Positions 7,927-15,738 of a DNA stretch of 49,609 nucleotides are shown piece after piece (within the stretch, counting starts at the first letter, position 1; each line of letters opens with the position of its first letter). This DNA is from Gemmatimonadales bacterium (GTDB lineage: Bacteria > Gemmatimonadota > Gemmatimonadetes > Gemmatimonadales > GWC2-71-9), in NCBI GenBank assembly GCA_019637315.1, contig JAHBVU010000023.1:1-49609 (forward strand), in the 5' to 3' direction. The notes under the pieces are model-generated. The model worked only from the letters and a program-made list of their open reading frames with translations. It ran no database searches and was not told the origin of the DNA. The translations under genes and the position numbers were made by a program.

Positions 7927-10900
7927 ATGCTCGCTTTGTTCGTCGCCCACGTGCTCGTTGCGACTCCTTCCGTCATCGTGGCGCAGGCTGCGGTGCAGGA
8001 CACGGCCCGCCGCCCCACGGCCGGTCTCCCGCTCCAGGCTGGAACCAGGACGTTCCGACTCAACACCGCGCGGGGCACCTGGATCTCCCTCGACATCACA
8101 CCCGACGGGCGCACCCTGGTTTTCGATCTCCTGGGTGATCTCTACACCCTGCCGATTGCCGGCGGTCGCGCCACCAGGCTGACCAGCGACCTGGCCTTCG
8201 ATGCGCAGCCAAGAATCAGTCCCGACGGCAAGCGCGTTGCCTTTGTCTCTGATCGCAGCGGGTCGGATCATGTCTGGATCATGTCGCTCGACGGTCGCGA
8301 TACTGTCCAGCTAACCCGGGGCAATCTTCAGGGCGTTGCCTCTCCCGAGTGGACCCCCGATGGCTCGGCCATCGTGGTGACGAGGTCCGGCGGCGGCCCC
8401 GGTCAGGCCAAGCTCTGGCTCCACCACGTCTCCGGTGGCAGCGGGGTGCAGCTGATTCGCGAGCCTGCGCAGCTATTCACGCTCGGCGCGGCATTCGGGC
8501 CGGACTCGCGCTACGTCTGGCACACCTTCCGCAACGGCGGCTTCAGCTACGACGCCCGCTTCCCGATCTATCAGATCGCGGTCTACGATCGTGAAGCAGG
8601 TACGCAGACCGTGATGACCAACCGCCAGGGATCGGCGTTTCGACCCACCCTGTCTCCTGACGGCAAGTGGCTGGCCTACGGCACCCGCTACAAGGCAGAG
8701 ACGGGCCTGCGACTGCGGGAGCTGGCCACCGGCAACGAACGCTGGCTGGCCTATCCGGTTCAGCGCGACGACCAGGAAGGGTCGTCGTCGCTCGATGTCT
8801 TGCCAGGCTTCACCTTCACGCCCGACTCACGCGATGTCATCGCTTCCTACGGCGGCGAGATCTGGCGGATACCGGTGGCCGGCGGCGCCGCGTCGAAGAT
8901 TCCGTTCCAGGTCGACGAGAACATCACGATTGGCCCCGAGGTCAAGTTTGCCTATCGGGTCGACAGTGGCGCCGTTCAGGTCCGGCAGATTCGCGACGCC
9001 GTGCCCTCACCGGACGGGACTCGCCTCGCCTTCTCGGCGCTCGGCCGGGTCTATGTGATGGACTATCCGAACGGCACGCCGAGACGTGTGTCGAACCTGG
9101 CGGAAGGAGAGCACTACCCGGTCTGGTCGCCTGACGGCGCGTCGCTCGCGTTTGTGACCTGGAACGATCGCGATGGCGGCCACGTCTACCGGGTGCCGGT
9201 GCGGGGCGCCGGCTCGGCTCAGCGGCTGACCCGGGTACCGGCTCGCTATGCGCAGCTGGCATGGTCGCCTGATGGGCAACGGATCGTAGCCGTGCGGGCG
9301 GCTGCCCGCGACATGCAGGAAACGCTCGAGCGCTTCGTGGCGGGTCTGGGTGCGGAGTTTGTCTGGATTCCCGCGACCGGTGGCGAGGTGTCGGTTATCG
9401 CGCCGACCGGTGGAAAGCAGGCTCCCCATTTCAGCAGTGCGCCCGAGCGGATCTACTCATACAGCGCGGCTGACGGCCTGGTATCGATGCGTTGGGACGG
9501 CACCGATCTCAAGGCGCATCTCAAGGTCACCGGATCGACCCCTCCGGGAGGGACGACGCCGCCCCCGGCCGGTCTGATCCTGATGTCGCCCTCGGGCGAC
9601 CGCGCCCTGGCCCAGGTCGGCAGCGACCTCTACGTGGTGACCGTGCCGATGGTTGGCGGTCAGGTGCCGACCGTGTCGGTTGCCGACCCGGCCAACGCGG
9701 CGTTTCCGGTCCGCAAGCTGACCGATATCGGCGGCGAGTTCCCGGTCTGGGAGGCCAACGGCAACGCAGTCCGCTGGTCGGTGGGCAATGCCCACCTCCG
9801 CTTCGATCTGACCCGGGCGCAAGCACTGGATGACAGCCTGCGGACGGCCCGGAACATTCCGGCTGACACGACCCGACGTGAGCGCCCGCGCTACCGTCCG
9901 GACGAAACCCGGGTCAGAATCACCGCACCGCGCGACGTGCCGCAGCAGCATCTCGTGCTGCGGGGTGCCCGGGTGGTGACCATGCGCGGCAACGAAGTCG
10001 TCGAGAACGCCGACATCGTGATTCGGAACGACCGGATCGTGTCGGTCGGCCCTCGGGGAAGCGTGCCGGCCGGGGCTCGCGTCATCGAGCTCAGCGGCAA
10101 GACGATCGTCCCGGGGTTCATCGATGCGCACGCGCACTTTCGTCACTCCCCCGGCGTTCACTTCGGTCAGATGTGGGCCTATCTCGCCAACCTGGCGTAC
10201 GGAGTGACCACGGCGCGTGACCCCCAGACCGCCACGACGGACGTGCTCACCTACAGCGACCTCGTGGAAACGGGTGCGATGATCGGGCCGCGGATCTACT
10301 CGACCGGACCCGGCGTATTTCTCGGTGAGGGAATTCGCAGCCTCGATCATGCCCGCGACGTGATGCGCCGCTACAGCCAGTACTACGATACCAAGACGCT
10401 CAAGATGTACATGAGCGGCAACCGGCAGCAGCGGCAGTGGATTATCATGGCGGCGCGGGAGCTCGAGCTGATGCCGACCACCGAAGGCGGCATCGACTAC
10501 GCCCTCGAGATCACCCACGCGCTCGATGGTTACTCCGGCATCGAGCATTCGCTGCCGGTGTACCCGATCTTCGAAGACGTGGTCGAGCTGTTCAAACACA
10601 GCGGCACCGTGAACGTGCCGACACTCGTGGTGGCCTACGGCGGTCCCTGGGCGGAGAACTACTACTACGCTACGGAGCGAGTGGCCGATGATCCCAAGCT
10701 GATGCGATTCCTCCCCGCGGCCGAACTCGATGCCCGGGCGCGGCGCCGTGGCGGCAACCCCGGTACGGCAGGCTGGGTGCACCCCGATGAGCACATCTTC
10801 GCCAAGCACGCCGAGTTTGCCAAGGCGCTGGTGGAGGCGGGGGGAAAGATCGGAGTTGGCGGGCATGGCCAGCTGCAGGGCCTGGCCTATCACTGGGAGC

Positions 10901-11217
10901 TCTGGTCGATCCAGGCGGGCGGGATGTCACGGCACGACGCCTTGCGAACGGCCACGATACTTGGTGCGCAAGCCATCGGGCTCGAGACGGATCTCGGCTC
11001 GCTGGAGCCCGGCAAGCTGGCCGACCTGGTGGTGCTCGATGCCAACCCGCTCGACGACATCCGACACTCGAAGGCAGTGTACCAGGTGATGCGCGGCGGC
11101 AAACTCTACGACGGTAACACCCTCGATCAAATCACCCCAACGGCGCGGCCGCTGCCGGCGCAATGGTGGCGGGAGTACGAGCCGGGGTCGGAGCCGGGAT
11201 ATCGCCGCAGTCGCTGA
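7927..11217 (+). CDS. Secreted WD40-like (PD40/TolB) - amidohydrolase fusion
   Basis: This 1096-aa protein starts at ATG 7927, giving a signal peptide (LALFVAHVLVATPSVIVAQ). The frame is open further upstream, but that would put a long basic stretch before the signal. Residues about 50-640 hold repeated TolB/PD40 beta-propeller blades with the recurring SPDG/TPDG motif. Residues about 670-1080 form a metal-dependent amidohydrolase: VPGFIDAHAHF (metal ligands H735, H737), KMYMSG (Lys826), GIEHS (His874) and GGHGQ (His980). GSLEPGKLADLVVLDANP closes the fold. Such fusions are thought to hydrolyse peptides or cyclic amides in the periplasm; the substrate is unknown. It stands alone as a single-gene unit. 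Confidence 0.88.
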   Translation: MLALFVAHVLVATPSVIVAQAAVQDTARRPTAGLPLQAGTRTFRLNTARGTWISLDITPDGRTLVFDLLGDLYTLPIAGGRATRLTSDLAFDAQPRISPDGKRVAFVSDRSGSDHVWIMSLDGRDTVQLTRGNLQGVASPEWTPDGSAIVVTRSGGGPGQAKLWLHHVSGGSGVQLIREPAQLFTLGAAFGPDSRYVWHTFRNGGFSYDARFPIYQIAVYDREAGTQTVMTNRQGSAFRPTLSPDGKWLAYGTRYKAETGLRLRELATGNERWLAYPVQRDDQEGSSSLDVLPGFTFTPDSRDVIASYGGEIWRIPVAGGAASKIPFQVDENITIGPEVKFAYRVDSGAVQVRQIRDAVPSPDGTRLAFSALGRVYVMDYPNGTPRRVSNLAEGEHYPVWSPDGASLAFVTWNDRDGGHVYRVPVRGAGSAQRLTRVPARYAQLAWSPDGQRIVAVRAAARDMQETLERFVAGLGAEFVWIPATGGEVSVIAPTGGKQAPHFSSAPERIYSYSAADGLVSMRWDGTDLKAHLKVTGSTPPGGTTPPPAGLILMSPSGDRALAQVGSDLYVVTVPMVGGQVPTVSVADPANAAFPVRKLTDIGGEFPVWEANGNAVRWSVGNAHLRFDLTRAQALDDSLRTARNIPADTTRRERPRYRPDETRVRITAPRDVPQQHLVLRGARVVTMRGNEVVENADIVIRNDRIVSVGPRGSVPAGARVIELSGKTIVPGFIDAHAHFRHSPGVHFGQMWAYLANLAYGVTTARDPQTATTDVLTYSDLVETGAMIGPRIYSTGPGVFLGEGIRSLDHARDVMRRYSQYYDTKTLKMYMSGNRQQRQWIIMAARELELMPTTEGGIDYALEITHALDGYSGIEHSLPVYPIFEDVVELFKHSGTVNVPTLVVAYGGPWAENYYYATERVADDPKLMRFLPAAELDARARRRGGNPGTAGWVHPDEHIFAKHAEFAKALVEAGGKIGVGGHGQLQGLAYHWELWSIQAGGMSRHDALRTATILGAQAIGLETDLGSLEPGKLADLVVLDANPLDDIRHSKAVYQVMRGGKLYDGNTLDQITPTARPLPAQWWREYEPGSEPGYRRSR

Positions 11218-11254
11218 GACGAATGCCCAGTCTAGCGGCCCAGCGGGGCTGGCG

Positions 11255-11680
11255 TCAGGACGGCCAGACCCGCAGCCCCAGTCGGGCCGCATTCGAGCGG
11301 ATTCGTGAGTCCAGCGTCACGAGTTCGAGTCGAGACTCCGCGCTGCGAAGCTCCATTGCGGTGGCCAGGTGAATCGCATCGAGCGTCCGAATCGGTTCCA
11401 CCGGGAATGGCTGACCAGAGCGTGCCAGCACCGATGGGCTGATCTCGTACCGTAACCAATGTGACGCCGCATGGTTCAGGGTTTCCCGAAGGGTCGCCGT
11501 ATCGGAGCCCGAGAGCACGCCGCCAGCCTGGAGACGGGCCAAGGCCCGCTCGCATTCAACCAGGGTGAGCCGCGAGGCAAAGATGACGCGCGCCTGGGAC
11601 AGTAAAGCTCGTACGGCGCTACCATCTGCCTCGCCGAGGAGCCAAGCGAGGACCGCGCTCGACTCGGCGTACAGGATCAT
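11255..11680 (-). CDS. vapC: VapC-type PIN-domain toxin
   Basis: This 141-aa PIN-domain protein would be a site-specific endoribonuclease inhibited by the adjacent antitoxin. The acidic metal-binding residues appear as E6 (MILYAESSAV), E42 (LVECERAL), D101 (TLDAIHLATA) and D124 (LVTLDSRI). The first position is Glu rather than the usual Asp, a conservative change seen in a VapC subgroup. Its ATG overlaps the antitoxin stop (ATGA), the standard layout. It is convergent with the amidohydrolase gene, with 37 bp between the stops. The gene is intact. Confidence 0.87.
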   Translation of the reverse strand: MILYAESSAVLAWLLGEADGSAVRALLSQARVIFASRLTLVECERALARLQAGGVLSGSDTATLRETLNHAASHWLRYEISPSVLARSGQPFPVEPIRTLDAIHLATAMELRSAESRLELVTLDSRIRSNAARLGLRVWPS

Positions 11681-11967
11681 CGCTCGCCGCGCAGCTCGTC
11701 GATGAGCTGGCGTGCCGTGCCTTCCGGCGCCCGCAGGGGCTGAATCGGATACGCTTCAGGCGTGTTCGGAAGTCCGACCGACACATGCTCGCGAATCAGC
11801 ATCGTCAGGGCAACGGGCAAGGCGCCGTCCAGACCGTCGGCGACGGGTTGCCGCAACTCGGCAATGACCTGCCCGCGATCGGTGATCAGGACCCGTTCCC
11901 CCCGTTTGACTGCGCGCAGGTACTCGCTGAGCCGGTTCTTCAGTTCTCGAACGCCGACGGCTTTCAT
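11677..11967 (-). CDS. vapB: VapB/Phd-type antitoxin
   Basis: This 96-aa protein starts at ATG 11967. A longer frame to 12159 would run into the next gene and cross the palindromic operator, so it is rejected. The N-terminal 45 residues (VGVRELKNRLSEYLRAVKRG, then VLITDRGQVIAEL) match the Phd/YefM-like DNA-binding antitoxin fold. The C-terminal half (EGTARQLIDELRG) should wrap the PIN toxin. It probably represses its own operon through the palindrome 7 bp upstream of its start. Confidence 0.87.
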   Translation of the reverse strand: MKAVGVRELKNRLSEYLRAVKRGERVLITDRGQVIAELRQPVADGLDGALPVALTMLIREHVSVGLPNTPEAYPIQPLRAPEGTARQLIDELRGER

Positions 11968-11974
11968 GCCATCA

Positions 11975-11986
11975 ATGTAGCTACAT
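11975..11986. promoter_or_regulatory. Palindromic operator of vapBC
   Basis: ATGTAGCTACAT is a perfect 12-bp palindrome lying 7 bp upstream of the antitoxin ATG. Phd/VapB antitoxins repress through short palindromes in just this place. A TATAGC hexamer lies just upstream (about 11997-12003, minus strand) and could be the -10 element. Confidence 0.6.
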
Positions 11987-12068
11987 GACGCCACATCGGC
12001 TATACCTCGATCGCGCGCCGTGTCTTGGGTGCCTCTTGCCGTTGGGCCGGTCACGACACCCGGGCACT

Positions 12069-13352
12069 TTAGCGGAAGGTGCCTGGGCTGAACTCGTAGA
12101 GAAGCTGGGGAGCCCCGACGTCCTCTTCGGGCGTCCAGAACCCCAACTGTTCGGCCCATCGGTCGCTGCGCAACTTGCGACCTCGGATCGTCAGGAAGCC
12201 GGCCGCCCGGTCCGTGATGACCCCCAGTCTGCGGAGGTCGGTCACGCCGCGGATCAGGGTTGAGCGCCGGCCGGCCACGATCCGCTCCGCAGCGACCCGA
12301 CCGATGCCAGGTACCCGGATCAGCTCCTGGTACGAGGCTCGGTCCACATCCAGCGGAAACAAGTCGGGCGAGGCGAGGGCCCAGCTCACCTTCGGGTCCC
12401 GGGCGAGCGGCAGGTTGCCGCGCTCGTCATAGACGATCTCGTCCGGCGCAAAGCCGTAGTCGCGAATCAGGTGGTCGGCCTGGTAGAGGCGCTGCTCTCG
12501 CAGGGCGGGGGTTGCCCTGGTTTCTTCCATCGGCGTTTCCCGAATCGGCCGAAACGCACTGAAATGACTGTGGTGCATTCCGCCCTTCGCGTACAGATCC
12601 GTGACCGTACTGATCAGGGTCCGATCGCTGTCGGGCGTGGCGCCGACCACGAACTGCACCGTCATCCCGGCGGTGGCCCCAGGGTGCAGCGGATCGCGCG
12701 GCCGCCCCGCTCGCTCAGCATCTTTGCTGCGGGTCACAACGCCTCGCGCCAGCTCGAGGGATGTCAGGGCAGTCGTGAGCCGTTTTTCCGGCGCGATCCG
12801 GGTCAGATGTTCTCCGCAAGGTGCTTCGAGGTTGACGGAAACCCGGTTCGCGAGCTGGGCCAGGCGCGCGACCTGCGCCGGCTCGCCGCCGGGGACGATC
12901 TTGGTGTGGACGTACCCCGTGAAACGGTGTCGCTCTCTCAGCAGCTCGAGCACCTTGATCAGCTCGTCCATCACGGCCACTGGCCGTCCCGGAATGCCCG
13001 TCGTAATGAACAGCCCGCTGCACCAGCCGCGCCGAACCGCGCCCAGAAAGATCCGCACCAGCTCCTCCGCCTTGAGCAGGGTGCGCGGCAGATTGCGGTC
13101 TCGTCGCATCGGGCAGTAGTGGCAGTTGAAGCTGCAGGCGTTCGTCATCAGGATGCGGAGCAGCGACGTGGTGTCACCGGTGCCCATGCGTACCGAGCGA
13201 ATGTTGAGCGGTCGCAGGGCCCCGGACTGCCCCGCGTTGCGGAGCCGCGGCGGCAGGGGACGAACGCCGCCTTCGCCGGGGCCGGCGCGGTCGTCGGCTG
13301 CCAGTGACATGAGTAGCGCGAGCTTGGCTTCGAGATCCGTGGGCTGCTTCAT
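12069..13352 (-). CDS. Radical SAM protein with helix-hairpin-helix (putative DNA modification/repair)
   Basis: This 427-aa protein starts at ATG 13352; a possible start at 13406 adds 18 poorly conserved residues. CSFNCHYC (Cys73, 77, 80) is the CxxxCxxC [4Fe-4S] motif of radical SAM enzymes, followed by a TIM-barrel region with LFITTGIPG and VSVNLEAP. A helix-hairpin-helix DNA-binding motif lies at about 345-360 (RVPGIGRVAAERIV). The arrangement matches the family described as a putative DNA modification/repair radical SAM protein, which is usually encoded beside a uracil-DNA-glycosylase-like partner. No such partner is adjacent here. It lies 101 bp upstream of vapBC on the same strand; a functional link is not implied. 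Confidence 0.85.
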   Translation of the reverse strand: MKQPTDLEAKLALLMSLAADDRAGPGEGGVRPLPPRLRNAGQSGALRPLNIRSVRMGTGDTTSLLRILMTNACSFNCHYCPMRRDRNLPRTLLKAEELVRIFLGAVRRGWCSGLFITTGIPGRPVAVMDELIKVLELLRERHRFTGYVHTKIVPGGEPAQVARLAQLANRVSVNLEAPCGEHLTRIAPEKRLTTALTSLELARGVVTRSKDAERAGRPRDPLHPGATAGMTVQFVVGATPDSDRTLISTVTDLYAKGGMHHSHFSAFRPIRETPMEETRATPALREQRLYQADHLIRDYGFAPDEIVYDERGNLPLARDPKVSWALASPDLFPLDVDRASYQELIRVPGIGRVAAERIVAGRRSTLIRGVTDLRRLGVITDRAAGFLTIRGRKLRSDRWAEQLGFWTPEEDVGAPQLLYEFSPGTFR

Positions 13353-13462
13353 TCGGACTCCGGCTGGGGTGCTCCTGAAGTTACCCGAACAAAAACCGAA
13401 GCTCAAGGTCGAGCGGTCTGCCGCGTACGCCTCAGCCCTGTTCCCGGCCTTCGAGCGATGCC

Positions 13463-13489
13463 GGCGACGGGGGGTATCCGCCCGTCGCC
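13463..13489 (-). terminator. Hairpin after aqpZ
   Basis: A 9-bp GC stem (GGCGACGGG/CCCGTCGCC) with a 9-nt loop begins 24 nt beyond the aquaporin stop and lies upstream of the radical SAM gene. No T-run follows, so it may be a factor-dependent terminator or a leader structure. Confidence 0.4.
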
Positions 13490-13513
13490 GTCTCGGGGAG
13501 AGCCTGCGCTGCG

Positions 13514-14200
13514 TCAGTCTTTGGTGGTGCCGATGAACTTGTAGATGGTGGCGCCCAGGATGCCGCCGACGATCGGGGCCAACCAGAAGAGCCAGAGCTG
13601 CTGGATTGCCCAGCCGCCGGCAAAGAGGGCAACACCAGTGCTGCGGGCCGGGTTGACCGAGGTGTTGGTGACCGGAATGCTGATCAGGTGAATCAGGGTC
13701 AGGCCGAGGCCGATCGCGATAGGTGCGAAGCCGCTCGGCGCCCGCGAATCCGTGGCGCCCAGAATGATGACCAGGAAGAGCGCCGTCAGCACGACTTCGA
13801 TGATAAGCGCCGCCTGCATCGAATACCCCCCGGGCGAGTGCTCACCGTAGCCGTTCGATGCGAAGCCACCGACTTCGAAGCCGGCCTTGCCGCTCGCGAT
13901 CAGGTAGAGCACTCCGCCGGCAACCACCGCGCCGACCACCTGCGCCACGATATACGGCAGCAGCTGGTTGGCAGGGAAGCGCCCCCCGGCCCAGAGCCCG
14001 ACCGACACCGCCGGATTGAAGTGGCCGCCCGAGATATGGCCGAGTGCGTAGGCGCCGGTGAGAACCGTGAGTCCGAAGGCAAGCGACACGCCGGCAAAGC
14101 CGATTCCGAGTCCCGGATACGCCGCCGCGAGTACCGCGCTGCCGCAACCACCGAAGACGAGCCAGAAGGTGCCCAGGAACTCCGCGCCATACTTGTTCAT
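13514..14200 (-). CDS. aqpZ: Aquaporin Z, water channel
   Basis: This 228-aa inner-membrane protein has six membrane helices and two half-helices carrying NPA boxes (GGHFNPAVS at 58-66 and SVNPARSTG at 181-189). The selectivity-filter residues expected for a strict water channel are present: Phe42, His171, Thr180 and Arg186, matching E. coli AqpZ with a small offset. It should therefore pass water and exclude glycerol. ATG 14200 is chosen because the protein then begins at the conserved [12 protein letters not shown] and a GAGGAG Shine-Dalgarno precedes it. It diverges from thyA across 220 bp. Confidence 0.95.
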   Translation of the reverse strand: MNKYGAEFLGTFWLVFGGCGSAVLAAAYPGLGIGFAGVSLAFGLTVLTGAYALGHISGGHFNPAVSVGLWAGGRFPANQLLPYIVAQVVGAVVAGGVLYLIASGKAGFEVGGFASNGYGEHSPGGYSMQAALIIEVVLTALFLVIILGATDSRAPSGFAPIAIGLGLTLIHLISIPVTNTSVNPARSTGVALFAGGWAIQQLWLFWLAPIVGGILGATIYKFIGTTKD

Positions 14201-14420
14201 AGATGACTCCTCGAAGTCGCGATGGATGCCCGCGCGATAGATGCGCTCCCACCGGCTCGGCCGAATAGATCCCGTCGCCGTCACAAAGGGCGGCGTTCCG
14301 GAACACGTCTTGTCGGCATGCAAAGGTCGGAAGGAATCGCTAAGATACCGTCGGCCGAAGACACCGCAACCCCGCTGTCGTAACGACCGCCACGTCGATT
14401 CGGATCGGTTAGGTTACTGC

Positions 14421-15215
14421 ATGCGCCAGTATCTGGATCTGCTCCGCCACGTCCTCGAACATGGTCGTTCCAAGAGCGACCGCACCGGCACCGGCACCCT
14501 GAGCGTCTTCGGGGAACAGGTGCGCTACGACCTGGCGCAGGGATTTCCGCTCCTGACGACCAAGAAGGTCCACACCAGGTCGATCATTTATGAGTTGCTC
14601 TGGTTTCTGCGCGGCGAAACCAATGTCGCGTACCTGAAGGAGAACGGCGTTTCGATCTGGAACGAATGGGCCGACTCAGAGGGAGAACTCGGTCCTATAT
14701 ATGGATATCAATGGCGATCCTGGCCGACCCGCGATGGCGGCACGGTCGATCAGATCGCCGGGGTGATCGAGGGGCTCAAGTCGAATCCCGACTCCCGGCG
14801 CCTCATCGTCAGCGCCTGGAACGTTGCCGACCTGCCGCGGATGGCCCTGGCGCCGTGTCACACGCTCTTCCAGTTCTACGTCGTCGACGGTCGCCTGTCC
14901 TGCCAGCTCTACCAGCGCAGCGCCGACATTTTTCTGGGCGTTCCGTTCAACATCGCTTCCTACGCACTGCTGACCATGATGGTCGCTCAGGTCACCGGGC
15001 TCGAGGCGGGCGAGTTCATTCATACCTTCGGCGACCTCCACCTCTACTCGAATCACATCGAGCAGGCCAAGCTGCAGCTCACCCGTGAGCCCAAGCCGCT
15101 GCCCACGATGCGGCTTCGGCCCGACGTGGCGTCGATCTTCGACTTCCAGTTCGAGGACTTCGAGCTGATCGGCTACCAGCCCGATCCGCATATCCCGGCG
15201 CCGGTGGCGGTCTGA
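14421..15215 (+). CDS. thyA: Thymidylate synthase
   Basis: This cytoplasmic enzyme makes dTMP from dUMP using methylene-tetrahydrofolate. At 264 aa it has exactly the length of E. coli ThyA. The nucleophile is Cys146 in [50 protein letters not shown] and [20 protein letters not shown] are all present. ATG 14421 begins the conserved [12 protein letters not shown]; an open frame further upstream is rejected. There is no clear Shine-Dalgarno. The dihydrofolate reductase gene starts 3 nt after its stop, pairing the enzyme that produces dihydrofolate with the one that recycles it. Confidence 0.97.
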   Translation: MRQYLDLLRHVLEHGRSKSDRTGTGTLSVFGEQVRYDLAQGFPLLTTKKVHTRSIIYELLWFLRGETNVAYLKENGVSIWNEWADSEGELGPIYGYQWRSWPTRDGGTVDQIAGVIEGLKSNPDSRRLIVSAWNVADLPRMALAPCHTLFQFYVVDGRLSCQLYQRSADIFLGVPFNIASYALLTMMVAQVTGLEAGEFIHTFGDLHLYSNHIEQAKLQLTREPKPLPTMRLRPDVASIFDFQFEDFELIGYQPDPHIPAPVAV

Positions 15216-15217
15216 GC

Positions 15218-15712
15218 ATGGTGGTGTCCCTGGTCGCCGCGATGGCCCAGAACCGCGTCATCGGTCGCGATGGCGGCCTGCCCTGGCACCTGCCCGACGA
15301 TCTCAAGCACTTCAAACGGCTCACCGTCGATCACACCATCATCATGGGTCGGAAGACGTTCGATGAGGTGCGTCGACCGCTGGCCAACCGACGGAACGTG
15401 GTGATCTCACGCGACCCCACCTTTCGTCCCGCCGGTGTGACGGTGGTGCCCAGCCTCGACGAGGCACTGGCACTCGGCGCTACCGAATCCGAGGTGTTCG
15501 TGATTGGCGGCGGTGCGATCTACCAGCTCGCGTTGCCGCGGGCCGACAGACTCTACCTCACCATCGTGCACGCCAACGTCGAGGGTGACACCCTGTTCCC
15601 CGACTTCGACGAGGCCGCCTGGGCCATCGAAGACGAGTCCTTCCATCCCTCCGACGATCGACACCAGTACAGCTTTACCTTCCGGACGTACCGCAGGCTT
15701 ACCAGTCCTTGA
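15218..15712 (+). CDS. folA: Dihydrofolate reductase
   Basis: This 164-aa enzyme reduces dihydrofolate to tetrahydrofolate with NADPH, regenerating the cofactor consumed by ThyA. It has LVAAMAQNRVIG at the N-terminus, LPWHLPDDLKHFKRLT with the catalytic acid Asp28, the NADPH site IIMGRKTF, and EVFVIGGGAIY. Length is standard for chromosomal DHFR. It lies 2 bp after the thyA stop and is presumably co-transcribed. Trp23 and Leu29 positions of the antifolate pocket look normal. Confidence 0.96.
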   Translation: MVVSLVAAMAQNRVIGRDGGLPWHLPDDLKHFKRLTVDHTIIMGRKTFDEVRRPLANRRNVVISRDPTFRPAGVTVVPSLDEALALGATESEVFVIGGGAIYQLALPRADRLYLTIVHANVEGDTLFPDFDEAAWAIEDESFHPSDDRHQYSFTFRTYRRLTSP

Positions 15713-15729
15713 GGTAAGGCATTTGACCT

Positions 15730-15735
15730 GGAGGT
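15730..15735 (+). promoter_or_regulatory. Strong ribosome binding site of the multicopper oxidase
   Basis: GGAGGT lies 3 nt before ATG 15739. It is one of the few canonical Shine-Dalgarno sites in the window and fixes the start of the oxidase. Confidence 0.6.
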
Positions 15736-15738
15736 AGC

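Noticed and set aside
9457-10893. Long antisense open frame (478 codons) opposite the amidohydrolase
   Set aside because: High-GC shadow frame; Arg/His/Pro-rich with no domain, no hydrophobic core and no ribosome binding site. The sense strand encodes a clear enzyme.
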